Source: Protea cynaroides (lineage: Eukaryota > Streptophyta > Magnoliopsida > Proteales > Proteaceae). From it: a stretch of 64,000 nucleotides of DNA. Both the position numbers and the translations under genes were made by a program. This document shows positions 13,069 through 24,480 of this stretch, piece by piece; positions within the stretch are counted from its first letter, which is position 1; every line of letters starts with the position of its first letter. Below the pieces are notes generated by a model that saw only the letters and a list, made by a program, of their open reading frames with translations, was not told the DNA's origin and ran no database searches. Location: NCBI GenBank assembly GCA_028583415.1, contig CM053274.1, positions 92,288,549 to 92,352,548 on the forward strand, given 5' to 3'.

Positions 13069-14241
13069 TGAGTAAGTGGCCCACATGCCACTATTCATTT
13101 TAGGTATCCTCTATTAGGAGAGTTATGAGCGTCGGATCTGAGGGACATGTGGCACCCAGATCACCGTCCATCTTTGATGGAAGGAGACGGTTGGTCTATA
13201 AATACTAATGGGACCCGGGTAGGGTCCGTTCTCTTTCTGGGTTACTTGTGGAGCAGGGCATATCAGAGTACGTGAAGAGGACATTGATTGGACGGACACT
13301 GGCTGGAACAAATCCCTACACTACAGTATGTCCACCAATCTGATTTTAAGAATCCGTTTTAATGAATAAATTTTTTTTTATTGTTTTGGCCGGCTGCGCA
13401 AGGAGCAGCAGGCCAGCCCGCAAGGCCCAGCCAGCCGTGGTTTTGCGGCAGCCAAGCAGGCCAGCCGGCTGCGGCTTTACGGCAGCCAAGCAGGCCAGCC
13501 GGCTGCGGCTTGACGGCAGCCAGCCATTGCAGGACCTGCAGACAGCCGAAGTAGACTGCCGGCCTCGCTAGGCGCAGCAGGCCAGCCCGCAAGGGCCAGC
13601 CGGCAGCGGCCATGCGTGCCAGCAGGCTGCCGCAAGCATGCCGTGGGGTTTTTTAACCCTTTTTCTCTCTCTATTTCTCCGGCCTTTTTGAGGTGTTCTA
13701 ACGGTGGCCGGCGTTTTCCGCTGGATCTTTGGGGAGTGCCGGATATTCTGGCACGTTCCTGGTGCCGCCGCTGCTGGTTTCGGTGGTCTGAATAGAGAGA
13801 AGAAGAAAGAAAATAAGGATGGCATGTATTGTAAATTTAAAAGAATCTTTGCTTATTTTATAAAGAAATTAGGGTTTTTTTTAAAGTGCTCTCGGTTCAA
13901 CCCGGTTATAGAAAATGAACCGGCAAATCCTACCCGGTTACGGGTTGAACCGAATCAAACCAAACTCGTGACCCGAACCGAAAACCTGTATGGGCAAACC
14001 CGAAGACCCGATAACAGAATGATTTATTTTAATGTTTAGTGACATTACAGAATAAACGCCACTAATTATATGAATACAATAAGTCGTTCATGTCACTGTT
14101 CTAGTAACAGTAACAAACGCCATTAAAAATTAGTGTTACATACAGTAAAGAATAAGTCATTAAGAACTCTTTAAGATTATTAGGCTTATATGACACTTAT
14201 AAAACCCGACACCGATTCAGCCTGGACCGGCCCGTTGACAC
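13069..14241. other. Non-duplicated insert with GC-rich tandem repeats
   Basis: This stretch lies between the two duplicated blocks and is not matched at the equivalent place in the UGT C block (31757-33129). It contains a GC-rich array at 13390-13640 and a segment with 'aacgccactaat' and 'aacgccattaaaa' motifs at about 14053-14130. Open frames here are long on both strands because of base composition and show no known domain. It may be a retrotransposon LTR or other insertion; the class is unresolved. Confidence 0.4.
13390..13640. repeat. GC-rich tandem array (CCAGCCGGCTGCGG-type)
   Basis: Imperfect units such as 'gcaggccagccggctgcggc' followed by 'acggcagccaa' repeat several times. The composition contrasts sharply with the AT-rich surroundings. 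No conserved protein frame is seen. Confidence 0.8.
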
Positions 14242-14780
14242 CCTTATCTCCCTCACAACCCCCTCCCCCCGCCCTCCAAAAAAAAAAAATGAAAATTTTG
14301 AACTTAAATCCAGTTTGTAAATGCCTAGCTAACCATGGTTCAAGGTAGCAGGATCGGGAACCAAATTGGCCTCTATAGATTCTGATATGATTATCACTGA
14401 AATCAACCAACTTATCGGGAATCAATGAACTTAATTTTAATTGGATTGAATCAAAATCAGGAGATGAACAGATTCTACTCCAAATAGAGAAGAATCGGGA
14501 ATCGATTTCCCAAACCATGTAGTGTTCTTGGCATAGTTCACAGCTTTATGAGCTTAACTTGTTTTTGGAGACAACCCAAACTAGCCCATACATCTCCCCT
14601 AGTCGGAAACTCTCCCAGCCTTTGCTAACGTAGGCAGTGATGTCTATCAATATAAGCTCTTCCCATGCTAATTTAGGTGAAAGGCCTTCATGAAACATAC
14701 GAAAACTGTAGAAGGGAATGTATGAGGAATAATTTGGTATTTTCTGGTGTATTTTATAATCGTATATTGTACAGATTGCC

Positions 14781-14790
14781 TATAAATATA
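14781..14790 (+). promoter_or_regulatory. TATA box of UGT A
   Basis: TATAAATATA lies about 70 bp before the ATG. The same motif is at the equivalent place in copies C (33664) and D (46151), which supports a shared core promoter. Confidence 0.75.
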
Positions 14791-14852
14791 ATCTCTGTTT
14801 GGTGGATGGATCAAACTTTTTTTTAGGTCTTGAGTTTTGATATCAGATTGAG

Positions 14853-17015
14853 ATGGAGAAGGAAGAGGGAGCTCATCATGCTCATGTTTTAGTTGTCACC
14901 ATACCTAGCCAAGGTCACATTAACCCAATGCTTCATTTCTCGAAGAGATTACACTCAAAAGGGCTCAGAGTTACATTAGCCATCTCCAAGTCCCTTGCCA
15001 AATCCATGCACGCTCAAACAGGGCCTATAAGGGTTGAAACATTCTCTGATGGTTGTGAAAACGGTTTCCAGAAAGAAGACAACGGTTTCCAGAAAGAAGA
15101 TAAGTTTGGAGACTACTTTGAGAGGTTTAAGGTGGTGGGCTCAGAGTCCATAACAGATCTCATCAAGAAACAAGAAAGCTTGGGTGATCCTATAACCTGT
15201 GTTTTGTATGACTCTATATTCCCCTGGGCTCTGGATGTGGCAAAAAAGTTGGGCTTAATTGCTGCTGCTTTCTTCACCCAATCTTGTGCTGTTTCCTTTG
15301 TTTACTACCATGTGCAACAGGGTCTCCTCACAGCTCCAGTGACTGCCGGCCCAATCAATTCCATCCCGGGGTTGCCACTGCTTGGAATCGCCGATCTGCC
15401 GTCTTTTGTTTCTGTAAATGATGGACCTTACGCATCGATGCTGACCTTAGTCGTAAGCCAATTTTGCAATATTGACAAGGCAGATTGGATCCTTTTTAAC
15501 TCATTTGACAAACTGGAACAGGAGGTAAGCATCAGTATACGTAAGAGAGAATAGTTCATCTGCATGTAATAACGCTCTTCATCTCTTCTCCAATGGCCCT
15601 CTATTTTTTTTCTCCCCAACTACCTTCTTTATGGGTTCCTCTCCCATTTCCTTTTCTACCTTTTTACCTTCATCCACATAAATCTCTCCCTTAATTGATT
15701 CCGACTTTTCGTTTGTACTTTATTAATGATAGAGTGTTGGATGCTTTTATATTTAGAATAAGAATTGTCTATGTGTACCTTTGGTCATTCGCTTTTCATA
15801 TTATAAAAATAAAATAACTCATTTTATTCAAAGGATTCATTTAGAATTTATTACCAAACATGTTTTTTCTTTGATGATTGATGACATGATATTATCTTGT
15901 CTTTTTTTATATTCATTTTGGGCCATCAAAATAACTTTTTTTCCCTTTAATAATATATATACAGTAAATGATATATCCCTCTATATATACATGTATCTAT
16001 ATTTCCATCCTCTTTATATACATGTATCTATATTTTCATATTTTATTTTCAAAAAACATATTAAATATGTATTAAACGCATATCATATTATTATCGTAAA
16101 TGGTTTTTTCAGCATTTTATTTTTAGAAAGTGTTATTGACGTTTAGTCCGTTTAATATCCTCCGTACGTATCAATACCCATTTTTTTAGCTTACCCCAAC
16201 TTACTAACTATGAGTACTACTGTGTGCTTAATTTTGTATTTAAACTAAATCATGTTGTCTTGTATGTTCTTCAACAGGTAGTAAATTGGATGGCGAAGCT
16301 ATGGCCAGTGAAGATGATCGGACCAACAGTGTCGTCCATCTACCATAACCAGCAAGTCGAAGGCGATACAGATTACAGCCTCAATCTTTTCAAGCCAGTT
16401 GCCGACACCTGCATGAACTGGTTAAACATGAGGGAAACTGGATCCGTTCTCTATGTATCCTTTGGAAGCGTTGCTGAACTTAGAGATGAGCAAATGAAAG
16501 AATTAGCATATGCTCTGAAGGAAAGCAACAATCATTTCATGTGGGTAGTGAGGCAATCAGAGGAGAATAAGCTTCCAAGCAATTTTGTGGAAGAGACTGT
16601 GGAGAAGGGACTGGTGGTCTCATGGTGTCCCCAGTTAGAGGTGTTGTCCCACAAAGCTGTGGGATGTTTTGTGACACATTGTGGGTGGAATTCAACCTTG
16701 GAATCCTTGAGCTTAGGTGTACCAATGGTAGCATTGCCACAATGGACTGATCAACCAACCAATGCAAAATATATTGAGGATATTTGGGGAATGGGATTGA
16801 GAGCTAAGGTGGATGAAAATGGGGTTGCACTTAGGGAAGAGATACATGCATGTATAAGGGAAGTCATGGAAGGAGAAAAAGGAAAAGAGATTAAAAATAA
16901 TGCTATCAAATGGAAAGAACTTGCCAAAGAGGCAGTAGATGAAGGAGGAAGTTCAAACAAGAACATCGAAGAATTTGTTGCTAGTATGTCATGCCCCTCA
17001 TCAAGATTTCTATAA
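14853..17015 (+). CDS. UDP-glycosyltransferase, UGT74-like, copy A (two exons)
   Basis: Exons 14853-15524 and 16278-17015 join in phase 0 across a GT-AG intron (15525-16277) to give 469 residues, normal for plant family 1 UGTs. Catalytic His22 lies in PSQGHINP and its likely Asp partner is D120 in VLYDSIFPW. The PSPG donor-binding box covers residues 340-383, exactly 44 residues from W-C-P-Q to W-T-D-Q, with HCGWNS inside. The final Gln is typical of UDP-glucose users. Such enzymes act in the cytosol on small acceptors; UGT74 members glucosylate salicylate, auxin-type acids, thiohydroximates or terpenoids, and the acceptor here cannot be predicted. The start is the first ATG after the TATA box and is shared by A, C and D. 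Unique to A, NGFQKED is duplicated in tandem (residues 70-83). Confidence 0.92.
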
Positions 17016-17049
17016 CATGTTGTAATTGAGTAATTATGAATTACAGAAT

Positions 17050-17055
17050 AATAAA
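17050..17055 (+). other. Poly(A) signal of UGT A
   Basis: AATAAA about 35 bp after the stop codon, conserved in B (24481) and C (35930). Confidence 0.6.
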
Positions 17056-17107
17056 AAGAAGCTAGCTTTGCGCCTTCTCACATGTCTTTTTCTTCCTCTC
17101 AAACAAA

Positions 17108-17217
<110 letters not shown>

Positions 17218-17529
17218 TCTCATTAATTCTTTACCTCAATCGTCTCACTATATAACTGATCCACAACATTAGTAACTGAAGATAAAGGAGCAAGAACATG
17301 TGGATTGTTTTCTAATTTCAATAGAGAAGGAGAGAGCAGATGAGGAGGTGGTTTGCAAAAGCAAGTGAAAGAAGGGTACCGAAACTTGCCAAATAAAACC
17401 CTCATCGAAATTTCCGGAAGACAAACTGTTTATAAGCAACCCATTTCACAATTAAAATAATTTGTTAGACTAATAAATTTAAAAAGCTCCACTTCTCGAA
17501 TCATATAGATAAGGACTGCCAGAGGCGAA

Positions 17530-17880
17530 TCAGTTTTGCAAGTCTCATGGGATTTCCTTATAACACAGTAGTTCTGGGTGAGGCTTTAGCAGTGCGTGCT
17601 GGGGTTCAGGAAGCCATTGTTAATGGCTAAAACAATTTGATCGTTGAAACTGATTGCTAAGCTTTATCCAATGATGGCCTTTGGATATTCATGTTCTTTT
17701 GATTGTTGATGATATAGTACTATTGGTTAGTGACTTATCAATTACTTTCTAGTATGTCACAAACGGAGGCAAATTCTGTTGCACACTCCCTTGCAAGGAG
17801 GGTCTAGATACTACAGTGAAGGTATCCTGGCCTAGTTGCATTCCGTGGATTTTAGAGTTATGCAAATCTGACTCCACTGG
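17530..17880 (+). pseudogene. RNase H-like LINE remnant downstream of UGT A
   Basis: Plus-strand fragments read GEALAVRAGVQEAIVNG, then a stop (TAA in place of the TAC of B and C), then LIVETDC followed by a 12-base deletion relative to B and C. The tail encodes NSVAHSLARR. These are segments of the plant RVT_3 RNase H domain. The copy is abruptly cut at 17880 by the gypsy remnant. Homologous copies follow UGT B and UGT C. Confidence 0.7.
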
Positions 17881-18471
17881 TGAACCTTCGGGTCTTGGTT
17901 TCCTCCTCTTGCATGTTTGTTGGAGCAAAGAAAAACCGCTCTTCGTACCTCTGCTGGTATGCATCAACAGTCAACTGGGATTGTTACAGGTTAAGGAATT
18001 CCTTCTCCATTTGATCACGAAAGCTCTTAGGAAAGTACTTATCAAAGAAGGCTCTTTTGAATATTTCCCAAGTGATCTGAGTGTGCTTCGTCTCCAAGTA
18101 TGTCCGGATAGAATTCCACCTGGCATTAGCATCTTCCTTGAGCATGTGCGTAGCAAATAATACCTTCTCATCCTCCGTGCAAGTCATCAGATGGAAGTTC
18201 TTCTCCATCTCAGCAACCCACTGTGTAGGCCATAGTGGTTTTCCTGTAAAGGTAGGGGGTTTCAATTTCAAAAACCTATCCACCACTCGGCTTAGGTCAT
18301 TCTACCCTTGTGCATTTGCTCCATACTATGGTGGTGGGTATGGATAGATCCCTTGATAGGCAGACGACGTTGAAATTTGGTATGGTAGTTGTGGGTTCTG
18401 TCCTTGGCTCATCGGCCCATTGCTACCGTCCACTGACAGTGTGGTATTATTTCCCCTAGACTCAGGCGTAC
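17881..18471 (-). pseudogene. Ty3/gypsy gag remnant, 3' part
   Basis: The minus strand encodes a retrotransposon gag (Retrotrans_gag-like) core: FLKLKPPTFTGKP, WVAEMEKNFHLM, TEDEKVLFATHML, then TWEIFKRAFFDKYFPKSFR and MEKEFLNL. After an in-frame stop it continues QLTVDAYQQRYEE. Upstream (18290-18471) it reads as a Gln/Pro/Ser-rich stretch with two stops. At least three in-frame stops make it non-functional. It abuts the truncated RNase H remnant at 17880. Confidence 0.8.
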
Positions 18472-20644
18472 TGTAACAACCCAAGTTTCTTTTTTTTAGT
18501 AATCTCGGTTGCCCATTATGTTGAAACAGGTGGAAGGGATTGATAATTGAGGGCTGTGATATTAGGATGATTGTTCTATGTCTACGATGGAAATAGGTAA
18601 TGTTTACTTTTAAATAGTGTGAGATAATGTGTGTGTTGACTTGTGGATATTGGTATGCTCAAAACAAAAAAAAAAAAAAAAAAAAAATTCAGATTTATGA
18701 TGCTTAAAAATTGTGTTTGGTCTATAAAGTAAGGAATGAGTTGTTATGCTAGAATAGTTATTTAATTTTCATAAGTGACCTTACTTTATGAAATTGTTAG
18801 TGAAAGTCAATGTTAGATTTAAAGGGTTAGCTTAATGGTTTATTTTTAGTGCTTGATGGAATTAAAACTTAGAAGTCTTGAGTTCAAACCACCTAGGAAG
18901 TGAAATGGAATTAACTCTATTGGCATTTACATATTGATTGTAGTAGATGATGGGTTTTCACTTTTAAGAAAAATGGAGGACACAAGAGGAATTTAGTGAA
19001 TTAGTTAGAGGTCATTTTTGGTAGCTGAAATATAAGGGTGACTTAAACCTTTAAAATATGAAGGCATGCATGTCAAGATAATGGAATCTTGGAAGGGTAA
19101 AATAGGCATGGAAGAATTGGAGGGATACCCTAGAAGTATAGGCAGCCCTTTCATGTATTGGGTGACTATTGAGGGCAAGAGGGGGATTTCACCATAAAAT
19201 TTAATTTTAGAATTTTAGAAAATAGAAGAAAATAGAATCTACAAAGAATAATCTAATATTAGTTCAGTTTTTCTTTATTTGAGCTTAGAAATTCGTTGGA
19301 GCTAGAAAGCTCTCGTTCTTGAGTTGATTGAAGCTTGGTGCCATGGATTTTAGTGGTGGGTTGAAGATAATGAAGTTAATGGATTGTTAAGAAGGAGAAA
19401 AGCAAGGATTATACAAGCTGAAACGTGGTTGGAAGATTTCGAAATTGGGGTTTTTCTTTGAGTGCGATTTTCAGCAATCAAACTCTTCGGAGGCTAAATT
19501 AAAGAGTATCTTCATCGAATTTGAGGTAAGAGTTGTGGATTTCGAATGTATTGTAGATTGCATGTGGGTTTTGGGTGTTTCTTCTATGGTTTTAGTTCTG
19601 GAAAAATGAAATTCTTAAGGAAGAAGATGATGAACAGTGAAACTGTTCATGATTCATTATTGTTTGAAAGTATGGGAGTTAAATGGTTATTTTGAGAGTT
19701 GGAATAGCTTTAGTTTTCTTATCTAAGCAATGTCTAAGGTGTTGATTATCATTCTTGTAATATTTCTAAGAATTATGAGCAGCTATTTGGGTTTGAAAAG
19801 TTGGATTTCGAGATTCTCCCAAACGTTGAAATTTGTTGTTAATGGATAAAAGTATGTAATAGATGGATGTTAAACTTTGTTAATATGAAAGGAATGCAAA
19901 GGAAATGATTTGGGCATGTTTGTCAATGTATGGGGATGATTAGATCTTGTTTGTAAATGTTTTTGAGATTGAGATGTGAAAACGCAGCCCAAAGGGTTAG
20001 GAAGAAAGACCAAACCCAAACCATGGTGTGGGGTTGGCAATTTTACTGCCTGTAAGGTATTTGATAAAAGACTTGACCGGCAACCACACCCTTTATGGGT
20101 TGTTTTCTCTTTGGGTTCATTCCTTAGAACCTCTTGGGTGTTGTTGGCATGGTTCTGGGATGTTTTTGGATAATTTTGGCATGTTTCAGGAGAAGTTTAG
20201 TAAGGCTTGATGTGAATGTTAGCTTACACCACCGATATGGTGTGCTTTGGTGTAGGTGTTTGGAGGATCTATCCCTTGCTGTATTTTTTTCAGTTTACTA
20301 GTGCACAAGGCTTGCTTAAAAAGGACTTTCCAAGAAAAAAAAAAAGGGTGAGTAAATGACTTCTTGTAGTAGGCTAATAATGTAAATATAGGAATATGCA
20401 TGTTGTGGTGATGAATGTTATTTAGTTTTGATGTTTATGTGTTCATTTATGCAAGGTTGTAGTATTTTACTGAATTGGTATGTGTTTTATGGACTGTTTG
20501 GTACAAGGAGATAAATGTTGTCAACAATAATAGGTTTAATGAATGTGGGCTTGGTGTAAGTGTTGTTATGAATGTAGGATGTGTTCTAAATGTTCTACAT
20601 GGCACCTATGCATGTAACAAGGGATGAGGTTATTACTATGAAGT

Positions 20645-20905
20645 ATGTTTACAGGATCCGCATCCTGTCCTCCCAGTGGTTCTGGGAGGACAGTGGCAAC
20701 CTGCCTTGGATGACCGCCATGTGGCTCTCAGTAAATCCGAGACCCACGTCCAAGCCGACACCCAGCCGACAAGCCGAGCCAACAGGGGTTATCGGCTCAG
20801 ACGTGGGTCTCAGATTTAACCGAGAGCCACATGGCAGCCATCCGAGATAGGTTGCCGCGTCCTCTCAGAATCACTGGGAGGAGACGATGTGCATCCATGT
20901 TTACA
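20645..20905. mobile_element. Mutator-type MITE with perfect 9-bp target site duplication
   Basis: The element spans 20654-20896 (243 bp), flanked by identical ATGTTTACA at 20645-20653 and 20897-20905. It is an almost complete fold-back: the first ~100 bases (GGATCCGCATCCTGTCCTCC...) pair with the last ~100 (their complement starts GGATGCACATCGTCTCCTCC) around a ~40-50-base loop. Long terminal inverted repeats plus a 9-bp duplication fit the MULE superfamily. There is no coding capacity, so it would move only with a transposase supplied elsewhere. Confidence 0.88.
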
Positions 20906-21329
20906 AGCTATGGTAATTGTAGACTATAATGGAAAGCAAACCTTATAAATGCATATTTATGTTACTACATGATGTTGAAGTTCAGAACATCTATATAAAA
21001 CTGCTGTAAATTAGTAGGAACTTCACATAAACAAGGAAATGTAAGAAATGAGTTTACATTAGTGTAGATAAGAGTAGAAGTGAAGTCAATTTAGATTGTG
21101 GCAGAAAAGATAATCTTCTCTAATATGTTAGGAAAGGTATGGACAGCAAGATGAGTTGGGATGGCATTGATGACTTGTAATAGTTATTAATGTTAGACAA
21201 ACGGTAACTTAGTACAATCAGTAGTTTCATACACAGAATGAAACAAAATGGACAACAAGCTTAAGTTTATGTTTAACAGGAAGTAGGACCTAGAAATTCA
21301 GTCTAGGTGATCATGAACATCAATGGTAA

Positions 21330-21473
21330 GTGACAAGAAACGGGAGCATCTGGTGAGTCAATCATGTGGCAAGAAACGGAAGCATCCGGTGAGCCAGCCA
21401 AGTGACAAGAAACGAAAGCATCCGGTGAATCAATCATGGGACAAGAAATGGGAGCATCTAGTAAGTCCAAAAA
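21330..21473. repeat. Four tandem copies of a 36-bp unit
   Basis: Units at 21330, 21366, 21402 and 21438 each begin 'gtgacaagaaacg.aagcat' or a close variant, followed by 'ctggtgagtcaatcat'. Because the period is a multiple of three, one frame stays open and reads SDKKREHLVSQS-like 12-mers. No start context or domain supports a gene. Confidence 0.85.
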
Positions 21474-22199
21474 TTCAAAGTTTACCTGATGTACATAAAT
21501 CAGTAGTTTGAAGTTGAGCTAAGCAAGAATAGAGAAAGTAAGTTAAAGAGAAAAGTTAAACCAGTGGGTTATGAAAATGATTACGAACAGTAGGTATACG
21601 GTTCTACAGGTGATATCATAAAATTTAGACAAGTGGAAGATTAGCCAATGTGATAATAACACCATTATAAGATGGTGTGAGAATACAACTAAATGTGAGA
21701 TTTGAAATGTGTAAAATATTTTATACGGACCAGCATGGTTGTTTTATAAGATACTTGATACAATGTCTAATGTATGTATTTCCTACGAAGCTGTTATTTA
21801 TTCACTAAGCCTTGCTTACCCCAGTTGTGGATATATTTTTACAGATGATTCCGCAGAAGAGCAACTAGAGACTATGGGTGTAGAAGACCAAGTTGGCCAT
21901 TAGACCACTTGGTACTTGAATTACATTTTGTGGGTGGTTGAATTGCAACTTGCAAATAGTTGCCACTTTTGGAGTATTTGTGGCAGTAGATTTTTTGTGG
22001 TTAACCACACCTTTTGTTGTATAAATTGATATTTAGAATGTATTTTGGAATGTAATTAATTTGGCCACCAAATATGTAATTATTAGCTACTTTGGTTCCA
22101 CTGTCAGGTTAATGTTATTGGACTAGGTTGATGATTTTGGATTATGTTATGATGTTTGAATGATGAAGTTATTGTGGTATCATGTAAAAAAAAAAAAAA

Positions 22200-22571
22200 A
22201 AAATTTACAGGTCCTTTTTGTTTCTATGTTGTAATTGCCAACAAATGGTTCGTTTCTCCTACTCCTGGGAAGGAGACCTCACACGTACCTTTTGTAGGAA
22301 TATATCCCGGTGGCTTGAACATCTTCAGCATCTCGTTCAAGAACGCCTTCTACTGAGCTTCCATTTGATAGACCAGATTCGTCACAATAGTCTCAGAATT
22401 AGTGTGATGATGGCCTAACAAATTTATTGGTGCTCTGTGACTCTGCCCTTCTCCACCTTTCGGGTTCAAGTTTTGCTCATCAACAGTTCCTGCTTCCACA
22501 TTGTCCTCGGCTTGATGCACCCTTGAGTGATGACGCTTTTGTGAGCCTCTACGACCATTTCCGCCTATCAT
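22200..22571 (-). pseudogene. Ty3/gypsy gag remnant, 5' part
   Basis: The minus-strand frame starts at an ATG at 22571 with a basic N-terminus (GRRGSQKRHH) and runs to the insertion boundary near 22203, in the same orientation as the gag core at 17984-18286. The spacing is as expected for a gag N-terminus separated from its core by a later insertion. There is a stop near its inner end. Confidence 0.55.
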
Positions 22572-23216
22572 CTTAAATTACTCTTTCCTTATTTGGATCT
22601 GGGAAGAAGACATAACACATGAGGTACATTCGAATAGTCATAATAGTGTTAGTCTTTAAGGTGAAAATCGTAAAAAAAGCTTTAATCAAAATTTTAAAAA
22701 CTTCCTCAAAATTTTTTTTCTGGGCTTCTAATACATGTCTGGTCGCAACATACTAGTCGTGGCACTGTGTATTGTTGTGCGATGGGTATGTCCAGGTGGA
22801 CAAACCTCTCGGAGTTCCCGAGAGGTACCGATCGATGTACCGGTCGCACCTCTGTATGGTATGGTGCGACCGGTATGTTCGACCGGTCAGCACCCTGCTG
22901 TGGCCGAGAGGTACCGGTCGCAGGTACCAAGGGGTACCGGTCGACTGGTATAGGCAAAACCATCGACCGGTATGCCCTGGAAAACTTTAAAATCGTGAAA
23001 AGTGAGTTTTTTTCTCATTTTTCTTCTTTCCATTTCCTCCGGTGGCGATTCCTCTTTGACTTGGTGAGTTGCTACAGTCCGACCGGTGACTTTAGGAGCG
23101 ATTCTCTTCCAATCAAGATCTTGAACATCATCACCAAGTAAGGTTCTTCCTTTCTCTCTTCCTTTTACATCGTTTCTTCATGGTTTCTTGCCCAAATGCT
23201 AGATTTTTCTTGGTTT
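22572..23216 (-). mobile_element. Probable 5' leader or LTR part of the gypsy remnant
   Basis: Non-coding sequence upstream of the gag start on the minus strand, with repeated 'ggtaccggtcg', 'gaccggt' and 'cgagaggtaccg' motifs at 22800-22970. It ends at 23216, where sequence identical to the UGT intron begins abruptly. Its nature is inferred from position only. Confidence 0.4.
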
Positions 23217-23704
23217 ATTTTCATATTAAAAAAAATAAAATAACTTATTTTATTCAAAGGATTCATTTGGAATTCATTACCAAACATGTTTTTTCTATGA
23301 TGATTGATGACATGATATTATCTTGTCTTTTTTTATATGCATTTTGGGCCATCAAAATAACTTTTTTTCCCCTTTAATAATATATATACAGTATATGATA
23401 TATCCCTCTATATATACATGTATCTATATTTCCATCCTCTTTATATACATGTATCTATATTTTCATATTTTATTTTCAAAAAACATATTAAATATGTATT
23501 AAACGCATGTCATATTATTATCGTAAATGGTTTTTTTAGCATTTTATTTTTAGAAAGTATTATTGACGTTTAGGCCCTTTAATATCCTCCGTACCTATCA
23601 ATACCCATTTTTTAAGCTTACCCCAACTTACTAACTATAAGTACTACTGTGTGCTTAATTTTGTAGTTAAACTAAATCATGTTGTCTTGTATGTTCTTCA
23701 ACAG

Positions 23705-24415
23705 GTAGTAAATTGGATGGCGAAGCTATGGCCAGTGAAGACGATCGGACCAACAATGTCGTCCATCTACCACAACCAGCAAGTCGAAGGTGATACAGAT
23801 TACAACCTCCATCTTTTCAAGCCAGTTGCCGACACCTGCATGAACTGGCTAAACATGAGGGAAACTGGATCTGTTGTCTATGTATCCTTTGGAAGCCTTG
23901 CTGAACTTAGAGATGAGCAAATGAAAGAATTAGCATCTGCTCTGAAGGAGAGCAACAATCATTTCATGTGGGTAGTGAGGCAATCAGAGGAGAATAAGCT
24001 TCCAAGCAATTTTGTGGAAGAGACTGTGGAGAAGGGACTGGTGGTCTCATGGTGTCCCCAGTTAGAGGTGTTGTCCCACAAAGCTGTGGGATGTTTTGTG
24101 ACACATTGTGGGTGGAATTCAACCTTGGAATCCTTGAGCTTAGGTGTACCAATGGTAGCATTACCACATTTTTCTGATCAGCCAACCAATGCAAAATATA
24201 TTGAGGATATTTGGGGAATGGGATTGAGAGCTAAGGTGGATGAAAATGGGGTTGCAATTAGGGAAGAGATACAGGAATGTATAAGGGAAGTTATGGAAGG
24301 AGAAAAAGGAAAAGAGATTAAAAATAATGCTGTCAAATGGAAACAGCTTGCCAAAGAGGCAGTAGATGAAGGAGGAAGTTCAAACAAGAACATCGAAGAA
24401 TTTGTTGCTAGCTAG
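23705..24415 (+). pseudogene. UDP-glycosyltransferase UGT74-like, copy B, exon 2 only
   Basis: An open frame equal to exon 2 of A and C (236 residues), preceded by a normal 'caacag' acceptor and the 3' two-thirds of the intron. No exon 1 exists anywhere upstream: the intron is cut at 23217 and replaced by gypsy sequence. So the acceptor-binding half, the catalytic His and the promoter are absent. The PSPG box (residues 116-159 of the fragment) is intact and ends HFSDQ, like C and unlike A and D. A four-base CTAG repeat near the end (24410-24417) creates an early TAG, dropping the MSCP-type tail. The otherwise undamaged frame suggests a recent loss or ongoing conversion with its neighbours. 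Confidence 0.88.
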
Positions 24416-24480
24416 TATGTTATGCCCCTGATCAAGATTTCTGTAACATGTTGTAATTGAGTAATTCAGAATTACAGAAT

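Larger units (their letters stand above)
18472..22203. mobile_element. Large insertion inside the gypsy gag, possible long LTR
   Basis: It starts TGTAACAACCC, the kind of start seen in long LTRs of Tekay/Del-like gypsy elements. It ends near 'tggtatcatg' followed by a poly(A) run (22185-22203), after which gag coding resumes. The eight bases TGGTATCA match the start of the common tRNA-Met primer-binding site, but the following bases do not. No target duplication was found and no pol domain is visible. It contains a Mutator-type MITE and a 36-bp tandem repeat. The class is uncertain. Confidence 0.4.

Noticed and set aside
13359..14039. Open frames at the 13.4-kb GC-rich island
   Set aside because: Repeat-derived, mutually overlapping, no domain.
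15781..16146. 121-codon plus-strand frame between the UGT A exons
   Set aside because: It lies inside the intron, is AT-rich, and is not preserved as a frame in the introns of B and C.
16537..16966. Antisense frames across UGT exon 2 (also in B, C and D)
   Set aside because: Shadows of the conserved sense coding sequence.
21330..21473. CRISPR-like array
   Set aside because: Units are directly adjacent with no spacers; ordinary tandem repeat in plant DNA.
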